Assembly: GCA_964386525.1 (NCBI GenBank)
Contig: CAYLSO010000084.1
Coordinates: forward strand, 1 to 34,655
DNA: 34,655 nt
From: CAYLSO01 sp964386525
GTDB lineage: Bacteria; Eisenbacteria; RBG-16-71-46; DASYSL01
Direction: 5' to 3'
The translations under genes and the position numbers were made by a program. The notes beneath the pieces were generated by a model. It searched no databases and had not been told where the DNA came from. It saw only the letters and a program-made list of their open reading frames with translations. Shown piece after piece: positions 28,918-34,655 of the stretch. The first letter of the stretch is position 1, and each line of letters begins with the position of its first letter.

Positions 28918-28980
28918 AGCGGGCGGGGCGCGCACCGGAATACGATGGCGGCGGACGCCGCCGCGCAAGGAGGTCTGACG

Positions 28981-29448
28981 ATGTCGGCCCGGGACCTGGT
29001 GGGATTGCTGGTCTGGATCGTGGTGAGCTTCGCGCCGGGCGCGGTGGGGGGGCGCTTCCTGCCCGGCGAGTGGTATCGCGCGCTCGACAAGCCGCCGTGG
29101 ACGCCGCCCGGGTGGGTCTTCGGGCCGGCGTGGACCCTGCTGTACCTGTCCATGGGCGTGGCCGCGTGGCTGGTCTGGCGCGAGCGCGGCTGGCAGCGCG
29201 CCGCGTTGCCGCTGGCCGTCTACGGCGTGCAGCTGGTCCTCAACGGACTGTGGTCGTGGCTCTTCTTCGGGCTGCGGCGGCCCGATCTGGCGCTCGCCGA
29301 CATCGTGGCGCTGTGGGCGGCGATCGCCACCACGATCGTCACCTTCTGGGGGGTGCGGCCGCTGGCCGGCGCGATCCTGCTGCCCTATCTCGCCTGGGTC
29401 AGCTTCGCCACCGCGCTCAACGCCTCCATCTGGCGCCGCAACGGGTGA
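28981..29448 (+). CDS. tspO: TspO/MBR family protein
   Basis: 155 residues, five membrane helices, rich in Trp. ALDKPPWTPPGWVFGPAWTL is the diagnostic loop and second helix, with LVLNGLWSWLFFGLRRPDLA the fourth and LAWVSFATALNASIWRRN the end. TspO proteins bind tetrapyrroles and sterol-like ligands and act in stress and light responses. AAGGAGG lies seven bases before the ATG; upstream in-frame codons are less likely. Confidence 0.95.
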   Translation: MSARDLVGLLVWIVVSFAPGAVGGRFLPGEWYRALDKPPWTPPGWVFGPAWTLLYLSMGVAAWLVWRERGWQRAALPLAVYGVQLVLNGLWSWLFFGLRRPDLALADIVALWAAIATTIVTFWGVRPLAGAILLPYLAWVSFATALNASIWRRNG

Positions 29449-29507
29449 GGGCGGTAGAGTGCCCGGCGAGAGCGCGGCCGCGAAGCCCGCGCCCGGGAGA
29501 TGCCGCC

Positions 29508-29696
29508 ATGCGCAACCGAATCCTGTTGGTCGCGATCCTGCTGGTCCTGCTGGCGCTGGATTGGGCGGCGCTGCACGACATCCTCAGGGGGGAGCCCAAC
29601 CTGTGGATGGAATGGGCGGTGGTGGCGCTCAGCGCCGCGGTCGTCGCGCTGCTCGTCATCAACCGCCTGGCCCGCCGCCGGGACGCGAGCCGATGA
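29508..29696 (+). CDS. Small two-helix membrane protein
   Basis: 62 residues: MRNRILLVAILLVLLALDWA for the first helix, then ALHDILRGEPNLWMEWAVVA and LSAAVVALLVINRLARRR. The LDWAALHDI(L)xGEPN motif is common in small membrane proteins of unknown function (often annotated as hypothetical). GGGAGATGCCGCC precedes the ATG. Its last codons overlap the start of the lipoprotein gene (CGATGA). Confidence 0.7.
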   Translation: MRNRILLVAILLVLLALDWAALHDILRGEPNLWMEWAVVALSAAVVALLVINRLARRRDASR

Positions 29697-30172
29697 GCCG
29701 CCGCGCGCTCGTCGCGGGCGCGGCGCTGGCGGCCGCGCTGTTCGCGCTGGGGGGGTGCAGCCGGCCGGACAGCGGGGCCGCGAACGTCTTCCGAAGCGGG
29801 GCTGCCGGCTTCCGGCTGGCGCTCCCCGAGGCCTGGGTCGGGCGTTCCCAGGTTCTGGAAGCCGCGGCGCAGACCGCGAGCATCCGGCGGCCCAGGGCCC
29901 TCCACATCGTGCAATTCGTCTACATGCCGGCCGACACCGCGCGGGCGGCGCAAGGCCTGCTGGACGTCACGGTGTACGACTCCGCCGATTGGATCGCGCT
30001 GAGCGCCGAGCCGGGCCCGCCGCCGGGAGAGGTCATCGCGGAGCGGGAGGGCCGCGTGTGGGTGGCGTCGCTGCCGCAGTCGAATCCGTTCCCCGGCGGC
30101 GCCGACAGCGTGCAGTACGCTGCCATGCGGATGGATCCCGAGGCGCTGAAGCGGGCCTTCTCGCTCTTGTGA
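29693..30172 (+). CDS. Lipoprotein of unknown function
   Basis: 159 residues. Signal peptide MSRRALVAGAALAAALFALG ends in the lipobox LGGC (Cys about residue 22). The mature part has FRSGAAGFRLALPEAWVGRS, the pattern of a small photosystem-II-PsbP/MOG1-like sandwich (R-L-x-x-P-x-x-W), plus VTVYDSADWIALS. It is anchored in the membrane facing the periplasm. It overlaps the previous gene by four bases. Confidence 0.75.
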   Translation: MSRRALVAGAALAAALFALGGCSRPDSGAANVFRSGAAGFRLALPEAWVGRSQVLEAAAQTASIRRPRALHIVQFVYMPADTARAAQGLLDVTVYDSADWIALSAEPGPPPGEVIAEREGRVWVASLPQSNPFPGGADSVQYAAMRMDPEALKRAFSLL

Positions 30173-30810
30173 GGTCGGCGCGCGTGCGGCACCTGCGGCG
30201 CCTCAGGCGGGCGGCGATCCTGACGGGATTGGCGGTGCTGGGCTGCTCCGGCCCGGCGCCGACCGGACGCGCTCCCGACTCCACGGGCGCGCCCGGCCCC
30301 GGGGCTCCGCCGATGGCCCGGGCCGAGGCCCGGGCGGCCGCGCTCGAGGCGCGGCGCACCACGCTCGTGGCGCGCGAGGGCAAGCTCGCGCACGGCGACG
30401 CCGTGGCGTCCTACCGCGCCTTCATCTCCGCGGGCGGCGTGGAGTTCATCGAGGAGCGGCTGGATCAGGGGGACCACGGCTGGTCGCTGAACCGGTACTA
30501 CTTCGGAGGCGGGCCGCTCTTCTTCTACCGCGAGACCGGCGAGCGCATGGAGGACCATCCCGACGGGGCCTCCGGCCGCCACGAAGTGGCACTCGTAGTC
30601 GCCTTCGACGCGGCCGGGGACCCCATCGCGTCGCGCCAGCAGATCGGCGGAGAGTCCGTCCCGCTAGAGAGCCGAGCGGCTCCCGCCATCGTGCGGCGCG
30701 CCGAGGGGCTGCGCCGGCTGGCGGAGGCCGCACCGCCGGACACCGCCGCGCCGCCGGACCGCGCCGTGCCGCCGGACACCGCCGCGCCGCCGGGCCCGCG
30801 ACGGCCCTAG
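30169..30810 (+). CDS. Lipoprotein with Pro-rich C-terminal repeats
   Basis: 213 residues from GTG 30169, which overlaps the preceding TGA; GTG 30184 is an alternative. The lipobox LAVLGC follows the basic N terminus and ILTG. The core YFGGGPLFFYRETGERMEDH, HEVALVVAFDAAGD and IASRQQIGGESV is beta-rich and unfamiliar. The last 25 residues repeat PPDTAAPPDRAVPPDTAAPP. Its stop TAG (30808-30810) overlaps the stop of the convergent diguanylate cyclase. Confidence 0.7.
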   Translation: MRSARVRHLRRLRRAAILTGLAVLGCSGPAPTGRAPDSTGAPGPGAPPMARAEARAAALEARRTTLVAREGKLAHGDAVASYRAFISAGGVEFIEERLDQGDHGWSLNRYYFGGGPLFFYRETGERMEDHPDGASGRHEVALVVAFDAAGDPIASRQQIGGESVPLESRAAPAIVRRAEGLRRLAEAAPPDTAAPPDRAVPPDTAAPPGPRRP

Positions 30811-32147
30811 CCCTGCTCGACGTCGGAGAAGAAGAAGATTCGATTCTTGGGGGGCTGCTTGGCGGCCAGCAGCGCCTGGTTGGCGCGCCGCCACAACTCC
30901 TCCGGGGTGTCCGCGTCGGAGGGGAACAGCGCGATGCCGATGGACAGCGTCACCTGCACGCGGTGGTCGCGCTGGTCGAGGCCGGTGACCGTGGCCTTGG
31001 TCTCGGCCACGGCGCGCCGCAGACGCTGGGTGATGATCTCGGCCTCCTCGCGTCCCACCGGCGCCGAGAGCAGCAGCGCGAACTCCTCGCCGCCCCAGCG
31101 GGCCACCGAGTCGAAGGGCCGCAGGCCGCCGCGCAGCTGGCGCGCCGCCTCGGCCAGCACCTGGTTGCCCGCCTCGTAGCCGAACTCCGTGTTGAAGCGC
31201 TTGAAGTCGTCGATGTCGGCGATGCACAGCGCCATCGACTTGCCCTCGCGGCGGGCGCGCGCCACCTCGGCGACGATCTCACGCTGGAAGAAGGCGCGGT
31301 TGTAGAGGCCGGTGAGCGAGTCCACGAAGGCGATGCGCTCGAGGCGCGCCGCCTGTGTGAGGGTGGCCTCGAAGCTCTCCGCCAGCAAGTCGAGCAGCGC
31401 CAGCCGCACCGGGGTGAAGAAGCCCGCCGGCCGGGCGCGGACTTCCAGCGCGCCGCTGACCCCGGTCGAGGCCGACCGGATGCGGACCGCGGCCGCGGTC
31501 CCGATGCCGCGCGCCGCGGCGGCGGCCAGCGGCGGGCAGGCCGCCGTATCGTGGCAGATCAGGATGAGGTTGCGCTCGAGGACTGCGGGGCCCGTCCAGG
31601 CGCCGAGCAGGGCGGCGACGCCGGGTGGCGGCGCGTAGCCGGCCAGGGCTTCGCTCTGCGGGGCGGCGGGGAAGAAGGTCGCGTCGTCGCACTCGAGCAA
31701 CTGGCGGGCGGCGCGCGGCAGCGAGTCGATCAGCTCGGCGCGCCCCGAGGGCAGGCGGTTCTCCTCGTCGATGAGGCCGTGCTCGAGGGCGAGCAGCGGG
31801 CGCAGCTCGGCGGCCGGAACCGTGGCATCTCCGGAGAGGAAGGCGCGCGGGTGGGCCGCGAGCCCCGGCGGCAGGGGCGGAGTCTCGTAGCGCAACGAGA
31901 GGATCTCGAGCGAGCCCGGAAGCTGGAAGCGCAACAGCCGCGCGCCGGGCTCCTCGCGGTCGGGCAAGCGCCGCACCGCTCCGAGCCGGCCCAGCCGCTC
32001 GAGATGGTGGAACGCGAGCCTCTCCAGCTCGCCCGGGTTGCCTTCCGCCAAGGCGTCCCTTACCCGGGCAAGATCAGTGGGCGTCAGCTGGTCGAGGGGC
32101 AGGATCCGCTCCAGAAGCTCGCGGAAGGTGATGGAGATACGCTGCAT
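30807..32147 (-). CDS. Diguanylate cyclase with GAF-like region
   Basis: 446 residues. The GGDEF domain is at about 285-440: DSLTGLYNRAFFQREIVAEV, IADIDDFKRFNTEFGYEAGN (metal-binding Asp), then the active site RWGGEEFALLL (GGEEF 352-356). An RxxD inhibitory site (Arg343-Pro-Phe-Asp346) lies five residues before it, so product inhibition is expected. Residues about 170-280 look like a GAF domain; the first 150 are unassigned. It makes cyclic di-GMP in the cytoplasm. ATG 32147 has a GGGA-type SD; ATG 32168 is also possible. It is divergent from the PTS IIA gene. Confidence 0.93.
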   Translation of the reverse strand: MQRISITFRELLERILPLDQLTPTDLARVRDALAEGNPGELERLAFHHLERLGRLGAVRRLPDREEPGARLLRFQLPGSLEILSLRYETPPLPPGLAAHPRAFLSGDATVPAAELRPLLALEHGLIDEENRLPSGRAELIDSLPRAARQLLECDDATFFPAAPQSEALAGYAPPPGVAALLGAWTGPAVLERNLILICHDTAACPPLAAAAARGIGTAAAVRIRSASTGVSGALEVRARPAGFFTPVRLALLDLLAESFEATLTQAARLERIAFVDSLTGLYNRAFFQREIVAEVARARREGKSMALCIADIDDFKRFNTEFGYEAGNQVLAEAARQLRGGLRPFDSVARWGGEEFALLLSAPVGREEAEIITQRLRRAVAETKATVTGLDQRDHRVQVTLSIGIALFPSDADTPEELWRRANQALLAAKQPPKNRIFFFSDVEQG

Positions 32148-32267
32148 GCGTGACCATCCCGCCGCCATGGGAAACCCCCGCCGCCGGGGATTTCCTCGAC
32201 CGCATTTGAAATGTCTACAATAGTTTATCGGAAGCCGCCGGGGGGCACAAGGCGCCCCCGGCCGCAC

Positions 32268-32295
32268 TTGACAGGCCAAGGCCCTGTGCTAGCTT
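32268..32295 (+). promoter_or_regulatory. Predicted promoter of the PTS IIA gene
   Basis: TTGACA (32268-32273), 16-bp spacer, TAGCTT (32290-32295). It lies in the intergenic region between the divergent cyclase and PTS genes and leaves a leader of about 150 bases, which contains the hairpin described below. Confidence 0.65.
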
Positions 32296-32307
32296 GCATG
32301 TGCTTTT

Positions 32308-32328
32308 CGGGGCCAGCGGCTGGCCCCG
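32308..32328 (+). terminator. Strong hairpin in the 5' leader of the PTS IIA gene
   Basis: CGGGGCCAG CGG CTGGCCCCG forms a perfect 9-bp stem with a three-base loop, followed by ATTTCTTG. It starts about a dozen bases after the predicted start of transcription. The T-run is weak, so it could be an attenuator-like terminator, an RNA-stabilising 5' hairpin, or neither. Confidence 0.4.
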
Positions 32329-32452
32329 ATTTCTTGCCGACCGCGGCGGTTCGGGGCGGGGGCGGGCCGGAATCCTGGACCCGCCGGCCGCACTAGTCTC
32401 CGAGGCGCGCGCGGCCGGGTTGCGCGGGTCCATCCCGCGCGCGGGATTCGCC

Positions 32453-32917
32453 ATGCACCTCTCGCAGTTGCTGAATCCACAGGCCGTCAACGTCCAGCTC
32501 CAGGCCAAGACCAAGCGCGAGGCCATCGCCGAACTCGTGGAGCTTTTGGAGAAGGCGCACGGCCTTTCCTCCGGGGGCGAGGTGCTCGACCGCGTGCTCA
32601 AGCGCGAGACGATGATGTCCACGGGCATCGGCAACGGCATCGCCATCCCACACGGCAAGGCGCGGGCCACCGATCGCCTGGCGGCGGCGTGCGGAGTCTC
32701 GCGCGCCGGCGTGGAGTTCGATTCCGTCGACGGTCAACCCGCCAACCTGTTCATCCTGCTCATCTCCCCTCCGGACATGGGGGGGCCGCACGTCAAGGTT
32801 CTCGCCAACATCTCGCGGCTGCTCAAGGACGAGAGCGTGCGCGAAGGCCTCAAACGAGCGGACTCGCCGCAGACCTTCCTCTCCCTGCTGCGCGAGGCGG
32901 AGGAGATCCACCTCTAG
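32453..32917 (+). CDS. PTS IIA domain protein, PtsN-like
   Basis: 154 residues of the fructose/nitrogen-type EIIA family (PF00359). HLSQLLNPQAVNVQLQAKTK opens it, STGIGNGIAIPHGKARATDR carries the phosphoryl-accepting His67, and LFILLISPPDMGGPHVKVLA the second conserved His region. Stand-alone EIIA proteins of this class are regulators (PtsN) rather than sugar carriers. No EIIB or EIIC gene is beside it. It is followed 18 bases later by the membrane module. Confidence 0.92.
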   Translation: MHLSQLLNPQAVNVQLQAKTKREAIAELVELLEKAHGLSSGGEVLDRVLKRETMMSTGIGNGIAIPHGKARATDRLAAACGVSRAGVEFDSVDGQPANLFILLISPPDMGGPHVKVLANISRLLKDESVREGLKRADSPQTFLSLLREAEEIHL

Positions 32918-32935
32918 GCGCATCTCCCTAGGCCC

Positions 32936-33304
32936 ATGGATGCCTACCTGGTGCCGGTGCTGGCCGCGTTCGCGGGGGCGTTCGTCACCGCCGCCGTCCT
33001 GGGTGCGGTGCGCCTCGGTCGCTGGTGGAGGGCGTTGCGCGGCCGCGCCGCGCTCCGGCGAAGCGCGGCGCCTGCGGCCTGCGACGCGCCGGCCGGGCCC
33101 GAGCCGGGACCGGGCGAGGCGGCGATCCCCTCGGACCCGCACCTGTCGCGCCTCGCGCACCACTCTCTGGGCGCCGCGCTGGTCATCGCCCTGACCGCCT
33201 TCTTCTGCTTCGTCCCGGCGGGCGCGCCGGGCGCCGGCGGCATCGGCCTGCCGGCCACCGTGGCACTGCTCGCGGCCTGGGCCGTGGGTCGCACACCGCG
33301 ATGA
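32936..33304 (+). CDS. NuoA-like membrane protein (divergent)
   Basis: 122 residues with three hydrophobic segments in NuoA order: YLVPVLAAFAGAFVTAAVLG near the N terminus, a long hydrophilic loop with one Cys (AACDAPAGPEPGPGEA), then HHSLGAALVIALTAFFCFVP and LPATVALLAAWAVG. In NuoA the loop carries YECG and the second helix FDVE; here the Cys and the F-x-x-P end of the helix are kept but the Asp and Glu are gone. By itself this would be weak. Its position before a NuoH-like gene supports the reading. Confidence 0.5.
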   Translation: MDAYLVPVLAAFAGAFVTAAVLGAVRLGRWWRALRGRAALRRSAAPAACDAPAGPEPGPGEAAIPSDPHLSRLAHHSLGAALVIALTAFFCFVPAGAPGAGGIGLPATVALLAAWAVGRTPR

Positions 33305-34326
33305 GCCCCGCGCTGGTCGTCGCGACGGCCGCTGCGATGGCCGCCGCCGGGGCCGGGACGGCGTTCAGCGCGGCGATCGACAAGGCGCTGGGCGCGGCAC
33401 TCGGCACGACCCTCGCCGGATGGCTAGCCCTGTGGCTGGCGGCGATCCCCGCCGCCGCGCTGTTGCTCGGGCTCATCGCCGCCGCCGCACTCACCGCTGC
33501 GGCCCTGGAATGGGCCCTGTGGCGGGGCGCGAAGCGCGCCGGGCTGCCGGTCATCCCGGCGGGCAGCCTGTGGGACTGGATCGCCGGACTCGGCGGACTG
33601 CCGCACGCCGACTCGACGCGCGGCGAGCCGCAGGGCGTGGCCTTCGGCTTCGCCACCGTCGTGGGGGGGGTGCTCCTCGCCGCCGGCGTGGTGGCGCGAG
33701 CGGCAACCGGAGTGCGGTTTCCGGCCGGGTTCGGGGCGGTGGCGCTGTTCCCCCTGGCGTGCGCCCTGGGCTACGCGGTCACGGCCGAGCGGGCGCGCAC
33801 CCTGGATGCGGCGCGGCATCGCGCGGCGGTGGCGAGCCGCATCCTGCTGGCGGCGCCCGCCTGGGTGCTGGCGGTGGCGCTGTGGGCGCGCTTCGGCGGG
33901 GCGGGAGGCCCGGATCTGGGTGGCGCGGTGGGCGGCGGGCCGCCGTGGCGCGTGGTGTCGGCCGCGGCCCTGGTGTGGTCGGGACTCTTCGTGCTGCCCG
34001 GGGCGGTGGCCGAGACCGGCCTGGCGGCGCGCGCCTGGGGCGGAGACGCGCGTGAGGAGAGCGGCGCGGTGCGCCTGCTCACCGGCGCGGCGCACTACGC
34101 CGGGCTCGCGGTGGTGTGCCTACTGGGGGGCGCCGCCTTCGCCGGCGGCTTCGCCGGGCGCGGTCTGGCAGGAGGTGTGGCGCTGGCCGCGGCGGTCGCC
34201 CTGGTTCTCCGTGTCGCCGCCACGCTGCCGTGGGTGGGACCGTGGGTGCGGGGCGGACCGAGCTGGGCGGTGCCGGCGCTGCTGCTGTTCGCGCTGTGGG
34301 CGGCGCGGGGCACGGGGGCGGTATGA
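33301..34326 (+). CDS. NuoH-like membrane protein (divergent)
   Basis: 341 residues, about eight helices. Several stretches line up with NuoH in the right order: ALEWALWRGAKRAGLPVIPA, then GSLWDWIAGLGGLPHADSTR (where NuoH has the first loop and its ADGIKLL segment), YAVTAERARTLDAARHRAAV (NuoH GWASNSKY...LRA), AVAETGLAARAWGGDAREES (NuoH AETNR...EAESE), and LRVAATLPWVGPW (NuoH VRATLPR). Many charged residues of the quinone channel are changed. ATG overlaps the previous stop. I infer a divergent complex-I-like subunit; a BLAST-level check was not possible. Confidence 0.6.
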   Translation: MSPALVVATAAAMAAAGAGTAFSAAIDKALGAALGTTLAGWLALWLAAIPAAALLLGLIAAAALTAAALEWALWRGAKRAGLPVIPAGSLWDWIAGLGGLPHADSTRGEPQGVAFGFATVVGGVLLAAGVVARAATGVRFPAGFGAVALFPLACALGYAVTAERARTLDAARHRAAVASRILLAAPAWVLAVALWARFGGAGGPDLGGAVGGGPPWRVVSAAALVWSGLFVLPGAVAETGLAARAWGGDAREESGAVRLLTGAAHYAGLAVVCLLGGAAFAGGFAGRGLAGGVALAAAVALVLRVAATLPWVGPWVRGGPSWAVPALLLFALWAARGTGAV

Positions 34327-34655
34327 ACCTGCCGCTCACGCTGGCGCTGGCTGTCGGGGCCGTCGCCCTCGCCGCCTTGGCGCTCGTGGCCCGGCAGCGC
34401 GCCTCGGGCGCGGCGCTGCTGGCCTGCATGGGCGTGGTGGTGGCGGCCCTGCTGCTCGGCATGGGCTACGCCGGTCTGGCTGTGGCGGCGCTGGCCGCCA
34501 CCCTCGGAGTGGCAGCAGCCGGGCTCGTCGTCGGGCGCCGTCTCTCCGAGGTCGAGACCCAGGAGGTGCTGGAGAACCCGCGCGGACCGTGGCTCCTGGC
34601 CTTCGTGTCGAGCGCGCTCTTGGCGCTGGCCGTGGGCCTGGGCCTGCTGGTCGTG
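34323..34655 (+). CDS. NuoJ-like membrane protein (partial, runs off the window)
   Basis: The first 111 codons are visible, starting at an ATG that overlaps the previous stop. LTLALAVGAVALAALALVAR with QRASGAALLACMGVVVAALL resembles the first two helices of NuoJ, and LGMGYAGLAVAALAATLGVA the third (NuoJ: LGAxFLAALQVLVYAGA); the Tyr-x-Gly-Ala bulge is not kept. A loop SEVETQEVLENPRG and another helix follow. The order A, H, J is that of complex I operons without the peripheral-arm genes. Confidence 0.5.
   Translation, partial: MNLPLTLALAVGAVALAALALVARQRASGAALLACMGVVVAALLLGMGYAGLAVAALAATLGVAAAGLVVGRRLSEVETQEVLENPRGPWLLAFVSSALLALAVGLGLLVV

Noticed and set aside
30735..30798. Repeated GCCGCCGGACACCGCCGC units
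   Set aside because: They encode the Pro/Ala-rich tail of the lipoprotein and are an ordinary low-complexity coding repeat, not a DNA element.
32233..32263. GC-rich inverted repeat between the divergent cyclase and PTS genes
   Set aside because: It has no T-run on either side and lies upstream of the predicted plus-strand promoter. I cannot assign it a role.

Overview
The window is GC-rich DNA, with strong G/C bias at third codon positions, from a bacterium I cannot name. The many single-domain soil-type proteins (DinB, SRPBCC, cupins, GrpB, DUF1330) and the integron-type cassettes fit an uncultured soil or sediment lineage. There is no rRNA, tRNA, CRISPR array, insertion sequence or integrase gene in view.

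Left part (1-4403): a run of integron gene cassettes without a visible integrase. Four near-identical attC recombination sites of 102 bp (112, 892, 1697, 2435) are followed by a shortened one (3162) and two eroded ones (3794, 4307). The four cassettes between the good sites each hold one toxin-antitoxin pair: HigB/HigA (Gp49 type, on the minus strand), HigB/HigA, BrnT/BrnA, and RelE-type HigB2/XRE. Each pair has its own sigma70-like promoter whose -10 box ends 5-7 bases before the toxin start codon, so the toxin mRNA is predicted to be leaderless, while every antitoxin has an internal Shine-Dalgarno (SD). Two older cassettes (SnoaL-like, cupin) follow between decayed attC sites. The attC polarity puts any integrase to the left, outside the window.

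Middle (4438-30810): about 45 short genes, all on the plus strand, closely spaced or overlapping. None is a core informational gene. Most are small stress, detoxification, repair or small-molecule proteins: ADP-ribosylglycohydrolase, TMEM175 channel, GrpB-DinB fusion, CPBP protease, pirin, aquaporin Z, OsmC, an exported Bcp-type peroxiredoxin, cupins, thiamine-binding protein, Smr, SRPBCC, DUF2721, proline iminopeptidase-like hydrolase, DsrE, DinB, DUF169, ACT-like protein, ATL (alkyltransferase-like), TspO and two lipoproteins. Among them are remnants and frameshifted genes (5825, 6071, 14683, 17233, 17982, 20180, 26111), so the segment seems to gain and lose genes often.

Right part (30807-34655): a minus-strand diguanylate cyclase with a GAF-like N-terminal region converges on the middle block and is divergent from a PtsN-like PTS IIA gene. 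The IIA gene leads directly into three overlapping membrane-protein genes that I read as very divergent NuoA-, NuoH- and NuoJ-like subunits of a complex-I-type membrane arm. The last runs off the window. This module and the leaderless-toxin cassette array are the two most interesting systems here.
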